Source: Gardnerella vaginalis | GTDB lineage: Bacteria; Actinomycetota; Actinomycetes; Actinomycetales; Bifidobacteriaceae | DNA length: 64,000 nt | NCBI RefSeq assembly: GCF_040427915.1 | Contig: NZ_JBETXJ010000002.1 | Span: forward strand, 682,001 to 746,000 | Reading direction: 5' to 3' | The notes under the pieces: model-generated | What the model was told of the DNA's origin: nothing | The model's database searches: none | The model's input: only the letters and a program-made list of their open reading frames with translations | Shown: piece by piece, positions 9,096-17,821 of the stretch | Numbering within the stretch: position 1 is the stretch's first letter | Layout of the letters: each line of letters starts with the position of its first letter | Position numbers and translations under genes: made by a program

Positions 9096-9281
9096 CGGTT
9101 CCTCCGATCTTTATTTCCATCACATATCCTAGCTCATGCCCGCACCGCATGAAAGATGACTTAAAATATACGCAAAAAGACGCAGTAATTTGTAAAAATT
9201 TAATGTAATAATTCCTATAATTGCGACACGCCGAATTGATTTTGGCTCTTCACATCCGTAACGCACTTTATATTTATACGT

Positions 9282-10370
9282 ATGGGTTATGAATCGGTGA
9301 GTGCGTTAATTGTATTAATCATCATCATAGCCTTAATGTTTGGTTGGTTGCCTAAGCGCACTGTTAACAGCATGAAGTCAATGTTGGAACACAGCGAAGA
9401 TAGGTATTCACCTTCGCTGCATATTGTGGATGAGCGTAGTGCTTCGCTGTTCCATGAGTGTAGTGGTGCGATGGCGAAAGGGGTTGGAATGCAACCGTCA
9501 GAGAAGCGATCGAATAAAAATAAGAACACTAAAAATAAGAGCAATAAGTCAAAGGTGTTAAGAGATAATTTTACTCCACAACATGTGGCTCGTATTCGTG
9601 CTCTTCGTCGCGCTGCGGTTCGTCGTCGCCGTATTTTGGTTTTTTCACTTGTTTTCTTGACCCTTGTGGTTCTTGTAGCTGGTTTGTCTGGATTATATTC
9701 TGCTTGGTTCGCTCTTATACCATTCGCTATGGTTTCAACAGTTCTTTACTTTGGTTCTATTGCGGCAAAGCATGCGCGAGATTGGGAAGCGCAAGTTGCT
9801 GCCTATAACAAATCTGCTGGCGTGCCGCAAAATTATGGTCAAAAAAGCTATGGTGAATCTGGTGAATCTATTGTGGAACCAGTTTTTGACGCGATTGTCA
9901 ATTCTGTTGTAACTCATGAAGAAGAGTATCAAAATTATTCATCAGGCTCTGTTACACAATATTCGTCGAATACTCAAGACAATACAGAAACTTCTGTTAT
10001 GCAGCAGCGTGAAATTAGTATGGCTTTAGAACGCGTCAATTCGCAGAATGCTAATGATTATATTGCTGCTGGTAATCAGTCATCGTCTTTGCCTGATGTG
10101 TCTGATTCGTCTGATTCTTCTAAATCTCATCAAGATTTAATATCTTTCTCGTTTGGGTCTGATTCTACAGAATCTTCTTCAAATGACAAGAATAATGGTC
10201 CGTTAAGCTTAGAAATAAAGTCCACTAAGCAGGTTGCTAAAGCAATTTCAGCTAAAGAACCGCTTTCTACTAAAGAATCTTCCGATAATAATGTGGAGCC
10301 ACCAGTTAGTACTGAAGATTCATTAGGAAAAGCTGATTTGCGAGATGTTTTAGCTCGTCGCGCCGCATGA
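9282..10370 (+). CDS. Three-TM actinobacterial membrane protein, SepX/GlpR-like topology
   Basis: 362 residues: one transmembrane helix at the extreme N-terminus (residues ~6-22), a Lys/Asn-rich linker, an Arg-rich patch RRAAVRRRR (near 111), two more helices (~117-157), and a long Ser/Asp/Glu-rich cytoplasmic tail. This matches the layout of the SepX/GlpR division-associated membrane proteins of Streptomyces and Corynebacterium, and the adjacent FmdB and SAF genes resemble the neighbourhood of that gene in other actinobacteria. I infer a cell-division or envelope role; sequence identity to SepX was not testable here. Confidence 0.55.
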   Translation: MGYESVSALIVLIIIIALMFGWLPKRTVNSMKSMLEHSEDRYSPSLHIVDERSASLFHECSGAMAKGVGMQPSEKRSNKNKNTKNKSNKSKVLRDNFTPQHVARIRALRRAAVRRRRILVFSLVFLTLVVLVAGLSGLYSAWFALIPFAMVSTVLYFGSIAAKHARDWEAQVAAYNKSAGVPQNYGQKSYGESGESIVEPVFDAIVNSVVTHEEEYQNYSSGSVTQYSSNTQDNTETSVMQQREISMALERVNSQNANDYIAAGNQSSSLPDVSDSSDSSKSHQDLISFSFGSDSTESSSNDKNNGPLSLEIKSTKQVAKAISAKEPLSTKESSDNNVEPPVSTEDSLGKADLRDVLARRAA

Positions 10371-10426
10371 AAATAAGCTTAAAAGCAGATTAAAATACAT
10401 ATATTTTTAAAAAATTTTCCAAAATT

Positions 10427-10453
10427 TTAGCACTCTAGTTGGTAGAGTGCTAA
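10427..10453. promoter_or_regulatory. CIRCE element (HrcA operator) of groES
   Basis: Exact consensus TTAGCACTC-N9-GAGTGCTAA. A promoter overlaps it: TTGGTA at 10439-10444 as -35 inside the spacer and TATTAT at 10462-10467 as -10, 17 bases apart. HrcA binding would therefore cover the -35 and block RNA polymerase at normal temperature. Confidence 0.97.
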
Positions 10454-10562
10454 AAACGCGCTATTATAAGTCACAGTGCGCGATAGTTTTGACGTGATCG
10501 TCAGCCTCGTCAATATTATTTGTGCGAATAGTTACATTTCTCTTAAGAAAGAGGTGGCGACA

Positions 10563-10856
10563 GTGTCGATTAAGCTCACACCGTTGGAAGATAAGATTAT
10601 TGTTAAGCAAGCTCAGGCAGAAACTCAAACTGCTTCTGGCTTGTATATTCCAGATAACGCTAAGGAAAAGCCACAACAGGGCGAAGTATTGGCTGTTGGA
10701 CCAGGTCGTCGCGACGACAAGGGTGAGCGCATTCCTATGGACGTTAAAGTTGGAGACAAGGTTCTATATTCCAAGTATGGTGGCACAGAAGTTCACTACG
10801 AAGGCGAAGATTATTTGATTGTTTCGTCTCGTGACGTTCTCGCAATCCTTGGCTGA
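10563..10856 (+). CDS. groES: Co-chaperonin GroES
   Basis: 97-residue Hsp10 that caps the GroEL folding chamber. The protein reads [14 protein letters not shown], then the mobile loop region with [18 protein letters not shown] and the conserved [15 protein letters not shown] strand. GTG 10563 is chosen because AAAGAGG (10548-10554) is eight bases upstream and the family starts at this point; an in-frame ATG at 10476 would add 29 unrelated residues. groEL is not adjacent, which is usual in bifidobacteria. A CIRCE box controls it. Confidence 0.96.
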   Translation: MSIKLTPLEDKIIVKQAQAETQTASGLYIPDNAKEKPQQGEVLAVGPGRRDDKGERIPMDVKVGDKVLYSKYGGTEVHYEGEDYLIVSSRDVLAILG

Positions 10857-10865
10857 TTTTGATTA

Positions 10866-10913
10866 ATTGTTTGGTTAATTTCTTTATTAATCATTTGTAA
10901 TTAATCAAACAAT
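10866..10913 (+). repeat. Inverted repeat after groES
   Basis: 14-base arms (10866-10879 and 10900-10913) pairing with a single G-T wobble, but with no T-run. It precedes the real terminator and may protect the mRNA 3' end. Confidence 0.5.
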
Positions 10914-10927
10914 ATTTGAATCTATTT

Positions 10928-10970
10928 AACGCTGAAAATAACGGTTCGCCGCTGTTTTCAGCGTTTTTTG
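10928..10970 (+). terminator. Terminator of groES
   Basis: 11-base arms AACGCTGAAAA (10928-10938) and TTTTCAGCGTT (10955-10965) followed by a T-run. Confidence 0.9.
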
Positions 10971-11004
10971 TTTAATTTGTTTAAGACACGACTATTATAA
11001 AATC

Positions 11005-12099
11005 ATGGATTATAAACATCGCAGTATTCTAGATACTTTGCCAAATTACAAGCAAGGCAAACCAGCGCCCGCATTAGACGGTATTCGCGCATATAAGATT
11101 TCTAGCAACGAGAACCCATTTGAGCCGTTAGAAAGTGTGAAAAACGCCATTTCTAGCCGTGCGCTTGGGGTTATTAATCGTTACCCAAATATGCGTGGAA
11201 CAGAAGTCGTAGAGGAGTTAGCTAAAAAGTTTAGCGTTACACCAGATGAAGTTGTGCTTGGCTGTGGCTCCACGGAGGTTATTACGCAACTCGTAGACTT
11301 AGTTGCAGGTCCTGGAGACGAAGTTATATACCCATGGAGAAGCTTCGAGGCATATCCAATTATTGTTACGGGCGCTGGCGCTACAAGTGTGCAAATTCCT
11401 AATCGTGCAGATGGATCGCACGATGTGGATGCAATGATTGATGCAATTAATGAGCACACGCGTCTTGTTATTTTGAACAATCCAAACAATCCTACATCCG
11501 CGCAACTTTCTGATGAGGATGCTAGAAAGGTTTTGGATGCTGTACCAAGCGACGTTTTGGTGCTTATTGACGAAGCGTATGTGCAATTTAACAACGCAAA
11601 GGGTACGGCGGATGGCATGCAGCTTTACCGTGAATATCCGAATGTTGTTGTTGCTCAAACTTTCTCTAAAGCCTACGGATTGGCTGGGTTGCGTATTGGA
11701 TATGCTGTTGCTGCAGCAGATGTTGTAGAAGGAATGCGAAAAGTGGCTGTTCCGTTTGGAGTAAGCCAAATCGCACAAGTGGCAGCTCTTGCGTCTTTGG
11801 AACCTCAAGCGCTTGTAGAGATGCACAATCGCGTAGATGCGCTTGTTAAGGAGCGTGCGCGCGTTGTAAGCGGCTTGCGTGAGCAAGGTTGGAATATTGC
11901 TGAGCCGTATGCAAACTTCTTCTGGATGCCGTTTGGTGAAGGCACAGAGCGAGCTAATCAGCGTTTTGTTGAGGCAGGTCTTTCTGTGCGAGCGTTTGCT
12001 GGTGAAGGTATTCGCATCACAATCGCAGAAACCGAAGCAAATGACCGTGTTCTTAAAATATGCGAGTTTTTAAAGAAAGATGGTTTTTCGCTTAAATAA
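11005..12099 (+). CDS. hisC: Histidinol-phosphate aminotransferase
   Basis: PLP-dependent class I/II aminotransferase that converts imidazole-acetol phosphate and glutamate to histidinol phosphate. Visible are ISSNENPFEP near the N-terminus, the GCGSTEVI cofactor turn, LNNPNNPTS, the DEAYVQF segment and TFSKAYGLAGLRIGY with the Schiff-base Lys222. 364 residues is the usual length. There is no ribosome-binding site; a TATTAT -10 box ends six bases before the ATG, so the message is probably leaderless. It stands alone, outside any his operon in this window, so a role with aromatic amino acids is also possible. Confidence 0.92.
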   Translation: MDYKHRSILDTLPNYKQGKPAPALDGIRAYKISSNENPFEPLESVKNAISSRALGVINRYPNMRGTEVVEELAKKFSVTPDEVVLGCGSTEVITQLVDLVAGPGDEVIYPWRSFEAYPIIVTGAGATSVQIPNRADGSHDVDAMIDAINEHTRLVILNNPNNPTSAQLSDEDARKVLDAVPSDVLVLIDEAYVQFNNAKGTADGMQLYREYPNVVVAQTFSKAYGLAGLRIGYAVAAADVVEGMRKVAVPFGVSQIAQVAALASLEPQALVEMHNRVDALVKERARVVSGLREQGWNIAEPYANFFWMPFGEGTERANQRFVEAGLSVRAFAGEGIRITIAETEANDRVLKICEFLKKDGFSLK

Positions 12100-12227
12100 T
12101 CATATTTTTGACCGCATTTAGATGTGATTTTTGCCTTTCGGCGTGTCTTAATCTTGCATTAGTCTCGCGTTCGTGGCAAAATAACAAAGTTGCCGTTTGG
12201 AGATATTCCTCTCCGCTCGGAAACATT

Positions 12228-12309
12228 GGCGGGTTACCAGAGCGGCCAAATGGGACTGACTGTAAATCAGTTGCTTCGTGCTTCAGTGGTTCAAATCCAC
12301 TACCCGCCA
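12228..12309 (+). tRNA. tRNA-Tyr (GTA)
   Basis: Class II tRNA with a long variable arm. Acceptor arms GGCGGGT (12228-12234) and ACCCGCC (12302-12308), anticodon GTA in loop CTGTAAA, T-loop TTCAAAT. CCA not encoded. Confidence 0.93.
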
Positions 12310-12310
12310 C

Positions 12311-12382
<72 letters not shown>

Positions 12383-12386
12383 CTCT

Positions 12387-12460
12387 GGCGGGGTAGCTCA
12401 GCTGGCTAGAGCGTACGACTCATAATCGTAAGGTCAAGAGTTCGAGTCTCTTCCTCGCTA
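12387..12460 (+). tRNA. tRNA-Met, elongator (CAT)
   Basis: Acceptor arms GGCGGGG (12387-12393) and CCTCGCT (12453-12459) with G-T pairs at 1-72 and 5-68, anticodon CAT in loop CTCATAA. Position 1 is paired, so this is not the initiator, and the body resembles the actinobacterial elongator tRNA-Met more than tRNA-Ile2. It ends 50 nt before rpmG and is probably co-transcribed with it. Confidence 0.88.
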
Positions 12461-12510
12461 CAATGGCCAGCAGGAGTTGGTCAACACACAATATTCTAGA
12501 GGTGAACGAA

Positions 12511-12681
12511 ATGGCAAGTAAGAGCGCAGACATCCGTCCAGGCATTACGCTTGCATGCACGGAGTGCAAGGAGCGTAATTACATCACGACGAAGAATCGT
12601 CGTAATACGCCTGATCGTCTCGAGTTGAGCAAGTTCTGCCCACGTTGCGGCAAGCATACTCTCCATCGCGAGACTCGCTAA
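12511..12681 (+). CDS. rpmG: 50S ribosomal protein L33, zinc type
   Basis: 56 residues with two CxxC pairs (TLACTECKE and KFCPRCGKH) that bind zinc, the C+ form of L33. The conserved [16 protein letters not shown] core is present. AGAGGTGA (12497-12504) places the start at ATG 12511; the in-frame ATG at 12463 lies against the tRNA-Met 3' end and is ignored. The tRNA-Tyr-Thr-Met-rpmG order is a common actinobacterial arrangement. Confidence 0.95.
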   Translation: MASKSADIRPGITLACTECKERNYITTKNRRNTPDRLELSKFCPRCGKHTLHRETR

Positions 12682-12716
12682 GCGAGTGAGCTTCGGCGAA
12701 GTTTTGTAGCTTTATT

Positions 12717-12740
12717 ACCCCGCGTTTTGCGGGGTTTTTT
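12717..12740 (+). terminator. Terminator of the tRNA-rpmG transcript
   Basis: CCCCGC (12718-12723) pairs with GCGGGG (12729-12734) around GTTTT, followed by six T residues. Confidence 0.9.
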
Positions 12741-12768
12741 GTTATTTAGTGCTGTTAGGATTAGGCAT

Positions 12769-14052
12769 ATGAGTATGCAATCATCCTTATCTGGATCTGA
12801 TAATCCAACTTTCGCAGACCTTACAACAATCGGAGTTGGGGGTACTATTGCTCGTTTTGTAGAACCTAATAGCAGGGTGGCTGTTATTGAAGCTGTAGAA
12901 GATGCCGATTGTGCGGGATTGCCATTGTGTGTTATTGGTGGCGGATCTAACATGCTCGTTAGTGATGAGTCGTTTAATGGAGTTGTTGTCCGTGATGCTC
13001 GGCGTGAAATTTGTGTTTTAGATGAGGCTGCTCCTAGCGAAGATGGTGTTGATAAGGATAGTGGAGATTGTTTAGTTCACGTTAGTGCAGAAGCAGGATG
13101 CAATTGGGATGATTTTGTATCGCACACGATTCAGCTTGGATTGGAAGGCGTAGAAGCACTTTCTGGTATTCCTGGAACTGTTGGGGCATCTGTGGTGCAA
13201 AACATTGGCGCATATGGGTCAGAAGTAGCGAAAAGTGTTGAATCCGTAGAGGTTTGGGATCGTAAAGACAAAACCACTTTTTATATGGGTCTAAAAGACC
13301 TTAAATTTGGTTACCGTACGTCTGTTCTTAAGCAAAGCATGTATAGGGCGCCTGGTGTTCCTGCTGATTGCTTTTTCCCAACGCCTAGATACGTTGTTTT
13401 ATCTGTTACTTTTTGCTTAAAGCATTCAAAAACTGGTGTTGTTGCTCATTCGCAGCTTGCTCATGCGCTTGGAGTGCAAGTTGGGGATCGAATGGAAACA
13501 GCTAAGATTCGTCGCGAAGTTTTGCGTGTTAGAGCATCTAAGGGCATGCTTGAAGATGCTATGCGCTACGCAAACAAGTGGATGTGCTACGCAAAAAATG
13601 AAAGCGGCGTTGAGTCTGCGATTAGTCTTCAAAATGAAGACTATGTTTGTGGAGATTTGTTAGAAGGCGATTCTAAGTATGCCGATCGTCATAGTTGTGG
13701 AAGTTTCTTTATGAATCCGATTTTGACAGAATCTCAGGCAGAGTTGCTCCCAGAAGACGCTCCGCGATTTGATGCCACTTTGCCAGATGGATCTAAGGGC
13801 ATCAAGACTTCTGCAGCATGGCTGATAGATCATTCTGGATTCCATAAAGGATTTAGGCTTACGCAAAACAATGGTATAAAAAGTGAGGCTGGGTTGTCTT
13901 CTTTGCACACTTTGGCATTGACCAATCGTAATAACGCAAAATGCAAAGATATTGTTGATTTAGCGCGCAAAATCATAGATGGTGTTTATGATTCTTTTGG
14001 CGTAAAACTTGTTCCAGAGCCTGTTCTAATCGGCATTAACTTAGATTGTTAA
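12769..14052 (+). CDS. murB: UDP-N-acetylenolpyruvoylglucosamine reductase
   Basis: FAD/NADPH enzyme that makes UDP-MurNAc, an early cytoplasmic step of peptidoglycan synthesis. Seen: LTTIGVGG at the start, the FAD loop GGGSNMLVSDE, GIPGTVGASVVQNIGAYG, the catalytic serine in SCGSFFMNP (Ser312), and a C-terminal PEPVLIG with the usual Glu. At 427 residues it is longer than the minimal type because of an inserted segment near residues 85-110. ATG 12769 is chosen; a TAGGAT box ends seven bases before it, so it may be leaderless, though AGGA within it could serve as a weak ribosome site. ATG 12775 is an alternative. Confidence 0.94.
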   Translation: MSMQSSLSGSDNPTFADLTTIGVGGTIARFVEPNSRVAVIEAVEDADCAGLPLCVIGGGSNMLVSDESFNGVVVRDARREICVLDEAAPSEDGVDKDSGDCLVHVSAEAGCNWDDFVSHTIQLGLEGVEALSGIPGTVGASVVQNIGAYGSEVAKSVESVEVWDRKDKTTFYMGLKDLKFGYRTSVLKQSMYRAPGVPADCFFPTPRYVVLSVTFCLKHSKTGVVAHSQLAHALGVQVGDRMETAKIRREVLRVRASKGMLEDAMRYANKWMCYAKNESGVESAISLQNEDYVCGDLLEGDSKYADRHSCGSFFMNPILTESQAELLPEDAPRFDATLPDGSKGIKTSAAWLIDHSGFHKGFRLTQNNGIKSEAGLSSLHTLALTNRNNAKCKDIVDLARKIIDGVYDSFGVKLVPEPVLIGINLDC

Positions 14053-14265
14053 TGTAAGTTGTTAACACAAATTTAGCATAATTTAACATAATAAATCGCG
14101 ATTTGTGTTGTGATTTTCCGCTGAACACAGTACTATGCTCTTTTAATATCGTAAAAATTATTGTTTGATTGCACTTAATGTGTGTTGAACTGTATTTTTT
14201 GCGATTAATAACATATATACCCTTATATGGAATGTTTTAGACGTAGTTTTAGAGAAGGTTGGATT

Positions 14266-15876
14266 ATGCAAATATGGAGAAAAAAGTCTGTTGAACAGAC
14301 TATTGCAGAAACAATGGATGGTGATCGCCATCTTAAGCGTACGTTAAATGCATGGGATCTTGCCGTTATGGGCGTAGCTGTGGCAGTTGGTGCTGGCATC
14401 TTCTCCGTTGGTGCTCAGGCTGCAGCGTTCCACGCAGGTCCTGCAGTTATTATTAGCTTTATCATCGCTGGTATTGTTTGCGGAACGGCTGCAATGTGCT
14501 ACGCGGAGTTTGCTTCGATGATTCCTGTTGCAGGTTCTGCATACACATTTACATATACCACAGTAGGCGAGCTTATTGCTTGGATTATTGGCTGGGATAT
14601 GATTCTGGAAATGCTTATGGCAGGATCCGTTATAGCTAAATATTGGGGAGTTTATCTTAACGATTTAATGCACTTGTTTGGTCTTAACGTATCTACTTCG
14701 GTAAAGCTTGGTAATTTTACTTTTGATCTTGCTCCAGTAGTTATTGTTGCGTTCTTTACGATTATGCTTGTTGTTGGAACAAAGCTTTCTGCTCGTTTTG
14801 ATGGTGCTTTAACAATCTTGAAGATTGGTATTGTTCTGTTCGTTGTTGTTGTTGGATTCTTCTACATTAAGGCTTCTAACTTCACTCCATTCGTTCCACC
14901 TGCAACAGACGTTGCTAGCGTTAAGGGTATTCACGTTTCTGGCACCATGAGCCAGCCGCTTTGGCAGTGGATTACTGGTATGCAGCCAGCTGTTTATGGC
15001 GTTACGGGTATTCTTTCTGGCGCAGCTCTTGTGTTCTTTGCTTTTATTGGTTTTGATGTTGTTGCAACTACTGCAGAAGAAACTAAGGATCCACACAAGA
15101 ACATCCCTAGGGGTATTGGTCTCGGTCTTTTGATTGTGACTGTTCTGTACATTCTTGTGGCTGTTGTTACAACTGGCATGGTTTCATACAAGGATTTGGC
15201 TAAGCAAGAGGCTCCTTCGCTTTCTACAAGCTTTGAGCTTGTAGGCGCAACTTGGGCAGCAAAGATTATTTCTCTTGGCATTGTAATCGGCTTAACAACT
15301 GTTGTTATGGTTCTTCTTCTTGGTCTTACGCGTATCGTGTTTGCTGTAAGCCGCGATGGTCTTCTTCCTCGTAGCTTCTCTAAGGTGAGCAAGCGCGGTA
15401 TTCCTGCACGTATTCAGATTGTTTCTGGCGTTGTAGTTGCTATAATCGCTTCTACATTAGATATTGGAATTCTTTCTGATATGGTGAATATCGGTACGCT
15501 TTCTGCGTTCTTGCTTGTTTCTGCAGGTGTTCCGATTATGCGTATGCGTAGGCCAGATTTGCACCGATCCTTTATGGTTCCATGGAATCCAGTTTTGCCT
15601 ATTTTTGCTGCGCTTTCTACGTTCTGGCTTATGCTAAACCTTTCCGTGCTTACATGGATTCGTTTTGCGATTTGGCTTGCGATTGGCTTTGCAGTGTACT
15701 TCGGCTATTCCTACCGCAACTCTTTGCTTGGAAGGCAGTTACGCAAGGCTAAGAAGCTTGGTGTTCCTGTAGAGTCATTGTTTGCTCAAGATGCTGTTGC
15801 AGCTGAAAAGATGGCTCAGGGAGAATCTGAAGATCAGGCTCGTGCAGAAGCTGCTCAAGAGACAGGTAATAATTGA
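14266..15876 (+). CDS. APC-superfamily amino-acid permease
   Basis: 536 residues with about 12 hydrophobic helices. The first helix carries VGAGIFSVGAQAA, the substrate-binding glycine motif of the family, and FFAFIGFDVVATTAEETKDPHKNIPRG is the classic cationic-amino-acid-transporter signature in the middle. The C-terminal tail is charged and cytoplasmic. ATG 14266 is chosen because AGAAGG (14253-14258) lies seven bases upstream; an in-frame ATG at 14227 would add 13 residues. Substrate is uncertain: the YfnA/CAT branch moves cationic or branched-chain amino acids. Upstream, AACACAAAT (14064-14072) and ATTTGTGTT (14101-14109) form a spaced inverted repeat. Confidence 0.88.
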   Translation: MQIWRKKSVEQTIAETMDGDRHLKRTLNAWDLAVMGVAVAVGAGIFSVGAQAAAFHAGPAVIISFIIAGIVCGTAAMCYAEFASMIPVAGSAYTFTYTTVGELIAWIIGWDMILEMLMAGSVIAKYWGVYLNDLMHLFGLNVSTSVKLGNFTFDLAPVVIVAFFTIMLVVGTKLSARFDGALTILKIGIVLFVVVVGFFYIKASNFTPFVPPATDVASVKGIHVSGTMSQPLWQWITGMQPAVYGVTGILSGAALVFFAFIGFDVVATTAEETKDPHKNIPRGIGLGLLIVTVLYILVAVVTTGMVSYKDLAKQEAPSLSTSFELVGATWAAKIISLGIVIGLTTVVMVLLLGLTRIVFAVSRDGLLPRSFSKVSKRGIPARIQIVSGVVVAIIASTLDIGILSDMVNIGTLSAFLLVSAGVPIMRMRRPDLHRSFMVPWNPVLPIFAALSTFWLMLNLSVLTWIRFAIWLAIGFAVYFGYSYRNSLLGRQLRKAKKLGVPVESLFAQDAVAAEKMAQGESEDQARAEAAQETGNN

Positions 15877-15934
15877 TTATAAAATCTTGAATTAAGATAT
15901 TATCTTATTTTTAGATTTATTGATTCTAATCACG

Positions 15935-15970
15935 TTGAGTCGGCATGCGGTTTTACGCGTGTCGACTCAA
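15935..15970 (+). terminator. Hairpin after the amino-acid permease
   Basis: TTGAGTCG (15935-15942) and CGACTCAA (15963-15970) with further inner pairing (CATGCG with CGCGTG). Only a poor T-run follows, so termination would be partial. Confidence 0.6.
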
Positions 15971-16057
15971 TTAGTTTTGCGCGACGTGTTTGCACTATAA
16001 TAGAAAAGTTAAATTGTTTCATTAGTGCAAAATTAATGCAGAAAGGGGGCGTTTGTT

Positions 16058-16378
16058 ATGCCTTATGTTATTGCAGAACCTTGTGTTGACGTTAAGGATA
16101 AAGCTTGTGTTGACGAGTGCCCTGTTGATTGCATTTACGAAGGCGATCGCACGCTTTACATAAACCCTAACGAATGCGTTGATTGTGGTGCTTGTGAACC
16201 AGCTTGTCCTGTAGAAGCCATTTTCTACGAGGATGATGTTCCAGAAGAATGGGAATGGTATAAAGACGCCGCTGTAGAGTATTTCAACAAACTTGGCGAT
16301 TTGGGCGGAGCGCAAGAAGCTGGTCCATCTGGCTGGGATGAAGATCGTGTAGCTGCTCTTCCTAAAAGAGATGCTTAA
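16058..16378 (+). CDS. fdxA: Seven-iron ferredoxin
   Basis: 106-residue FdxA-type electron carrier. The N-terminal cluster has C-x7-C-x3-C (Cys9, Cys17, Cys21) and the second has C-x2-C-x2-C-x3-C (Cys40, Cys43, Cys46, Cys50), the pattern that binds one 3Fe-4S and one 4Fe-4S cluster. GAAAGGGGG (16041-16049) is a strong ribosome site, and a TATAAT box lies at 15996-16001. Its tail overlaps the convergent dinB tail by three bases. It probably supplies electrons to anaerobic redox enzymes elsewhere. Confidence 0.94.
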   Translation: MPYVIAEPCVDVKDKACVDECPVDCIYEGDRTLYINPNECVDCGACEPACPVEAIFYEDDVPEEWEWYKDAAVEYFNKLGDLGGAQEAGPSGWDEDRVAALPKRDA

Positions 16379-17709
16379 ATACCTAGTTGCGCCGCATTGT
16401 TTCCATATTTTTCTCTTACAGCATCTAAAACATGTTCTGCGTGACTTATTCGTGCATAAGTATTTTTTACTGCGTTTTCTCTAATTGGTGTTGAATTTTT
16501 GTATGTATCGTTGTTTATTGCGGTTTCTCTTTTGCTTTCTTCAAGAATGTCATTAATGGTTGGTTGAATGAACGTTTTGCTGCATTTTACAAGATTGCTA
16601 GCGCTTACTCCTGCCAGTCTAACTGGGCTTAATAAGCAAATATTATTTCCGCCTAATTTATGATTGTGTACTATAGGGTCTGCATCCATTAACAATGCGT
16701 CAACGTGCTTATATAATTCATGGGAAGAATCCGTTGCGTTTCTTAACGTTTTAGATCTAGTAACATAGTGCAAATCACTGAATCGTAGCTTTAACGTGAC
16801 AGTTTTGGTTGCCATATTGCGTTTGCGTAGTTCTTGCGCCACGTCATTGCAGCAGTGCCTGATCAGGTTTTTCACTGCTGCAATATCCGTGGTGTCAGAA
16901 TTGAGAGTTTGTTCTGTACCGATGGATTTTTCTGGAACATGGGGCATGACTTGCCGATTATCGATTCCGCGCGAAGTGTTATAAAGCATTTGTGCAACAA
17001 TCTTAGAGCCGGCAATTCGTTCCAGAGTCTTTTCATCTATATTTCTTAGTGTTTCTATACTATTTATTCCCCATGCTGCTAGCTTTTTTGCCAGAGCTGG
17101 TCCAATTCCTGGTATTGCTCGTAATGGCATTATTGACACAAAGTCAGCGTTGCGGTTCTGGGGGACAACCAGCATTCCATTTGGCTTTGCATTTGTTGAT
17201 GCCATTTTTGCTATTAATTTATTGGATGCTATTCCCACTGAGCAGGTGATATGAAACTTACGCGCGACTTCGCTTCGTATCCATTCGCCTATAACAATAG
17301 GCGAATGCCAGCGTAAAAGTGCGGAGTTAACATCCATATAACATTCGTCTACAGAGACTCGTTCAACCCTATCTGTGATTTTTGAAAAAACCTCCTTAAA
17401 AATCCTAGATGAAATGGAAACGTAGTATGGCATGTCTACCGGCAAGAAAATGCCATTAGGGCACAAGCTTCGTGCTCGCGCTGTAGGCATAGCTGAATTC
17501 ACGCCATACTTACGTGCCTCGTAGCTGGCTGCCGAAACTACGGAGCGCGAACCTGTACCAATAATCACAGGTTTACCAAGTAACCTAGGATTACGCGCCG
17601 CCTCGAGTGATGCGTAAAACGCATCCATATCGATATGAAGTATTGTGCAGCCAGACGTGTCATGCCCCCAGTCGCGTTTAGCTGCTGTAACTCGCGGTGC
17701 TGTGCTCAT
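16375..17709 (-). CDS. dinB: DNA polymerase IV (Y-family translesion polymerase)
   Basis: About 444 residues. The palm carries HIDMDAFYAS (metal-binding Asp27 and neighbours) and SVDECYMDV with the catalytic Asp-Glu pair; a helix-hairpin-helix follows at IPGIGPALAKKL, and the little-finger domain is complete. A Lys/Asn-rich tail replaces a clear beta-clamp motif. ATG 17709 is chosen because a TACTAT -10 box (complement of 17716-17721) ends six bases before it, implying a leaderless message. A LexA-type box overlaps that promoter, so the gene should be SOS-induced. Confidence 0.93.
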   Translation of the reverse strand: MSTAPRVTAAKRDWGHDTSGCTILHIDMDAFYASLEAARNPRLLGKPVIIGTGSRSVVSAASYEARKYGVNSAMPTARARSLCPNGIFLPVDMPYYVSISSRIFKEVFSKITDRVERVSVDECYMDVNSALLRWHSPIVIGEWIRSEVARKFHITCSVGIASNKLIAKMASTNAKPNGMLVVPQNRNADFVSIMPLRAIPGIGPALAKKLAAWGINSIETLRNIDEKTLERIAGSKIVAQMLYNTSRGIDNRQVMPHVPEKSIGTEQTLNSDTTDIAAVKNLIRHCCNDVAQELRKRNMATKTVTLKLRFSDLHYVTRSKTLRNATDSSHELYKHVDALLMDADPIVHNHKLGGNNICLLSPVRLAGVSASNLVKCSKTFIQPTINDILEESKRETAINNDTYKNSTPIRENAVKNTYARISHAEHVLDAVREKYGNNAAQLGI

Positions 17710-17719
17710 GGATTTATAG

Positions 17720-17735
17720 TAGAACAAACGTTCGA
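17720..17735. promoter_or_regulatory. LexA (SOS) box at the dinB promoter
   Basis: On the minus strand it reads TCGAAC-N4-GTTCTA, one mismatch from the actinobacterial consensus TCGAAC-N4-GTTCGA. It overlaps the -10 box of dinB. The EamA gene starts divergently 87 bp away. Confidence 0.85.
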
Positions 17736-17821
17736 TTTTATCTATAGTGTGTCGTAATAAATTTTACGAAAAATATAGTCAAAATATGCAAATATAACTA
17801 CTGCCGTGTAGGGTATGCTGT

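Noticed and set aside
10476..10562. 29-residue N-terminal extension of GroES
   Set aside because: It lies before the ribosome site and close to the predicted transcription start; GroES homologues begin at the GTG 10563 position.
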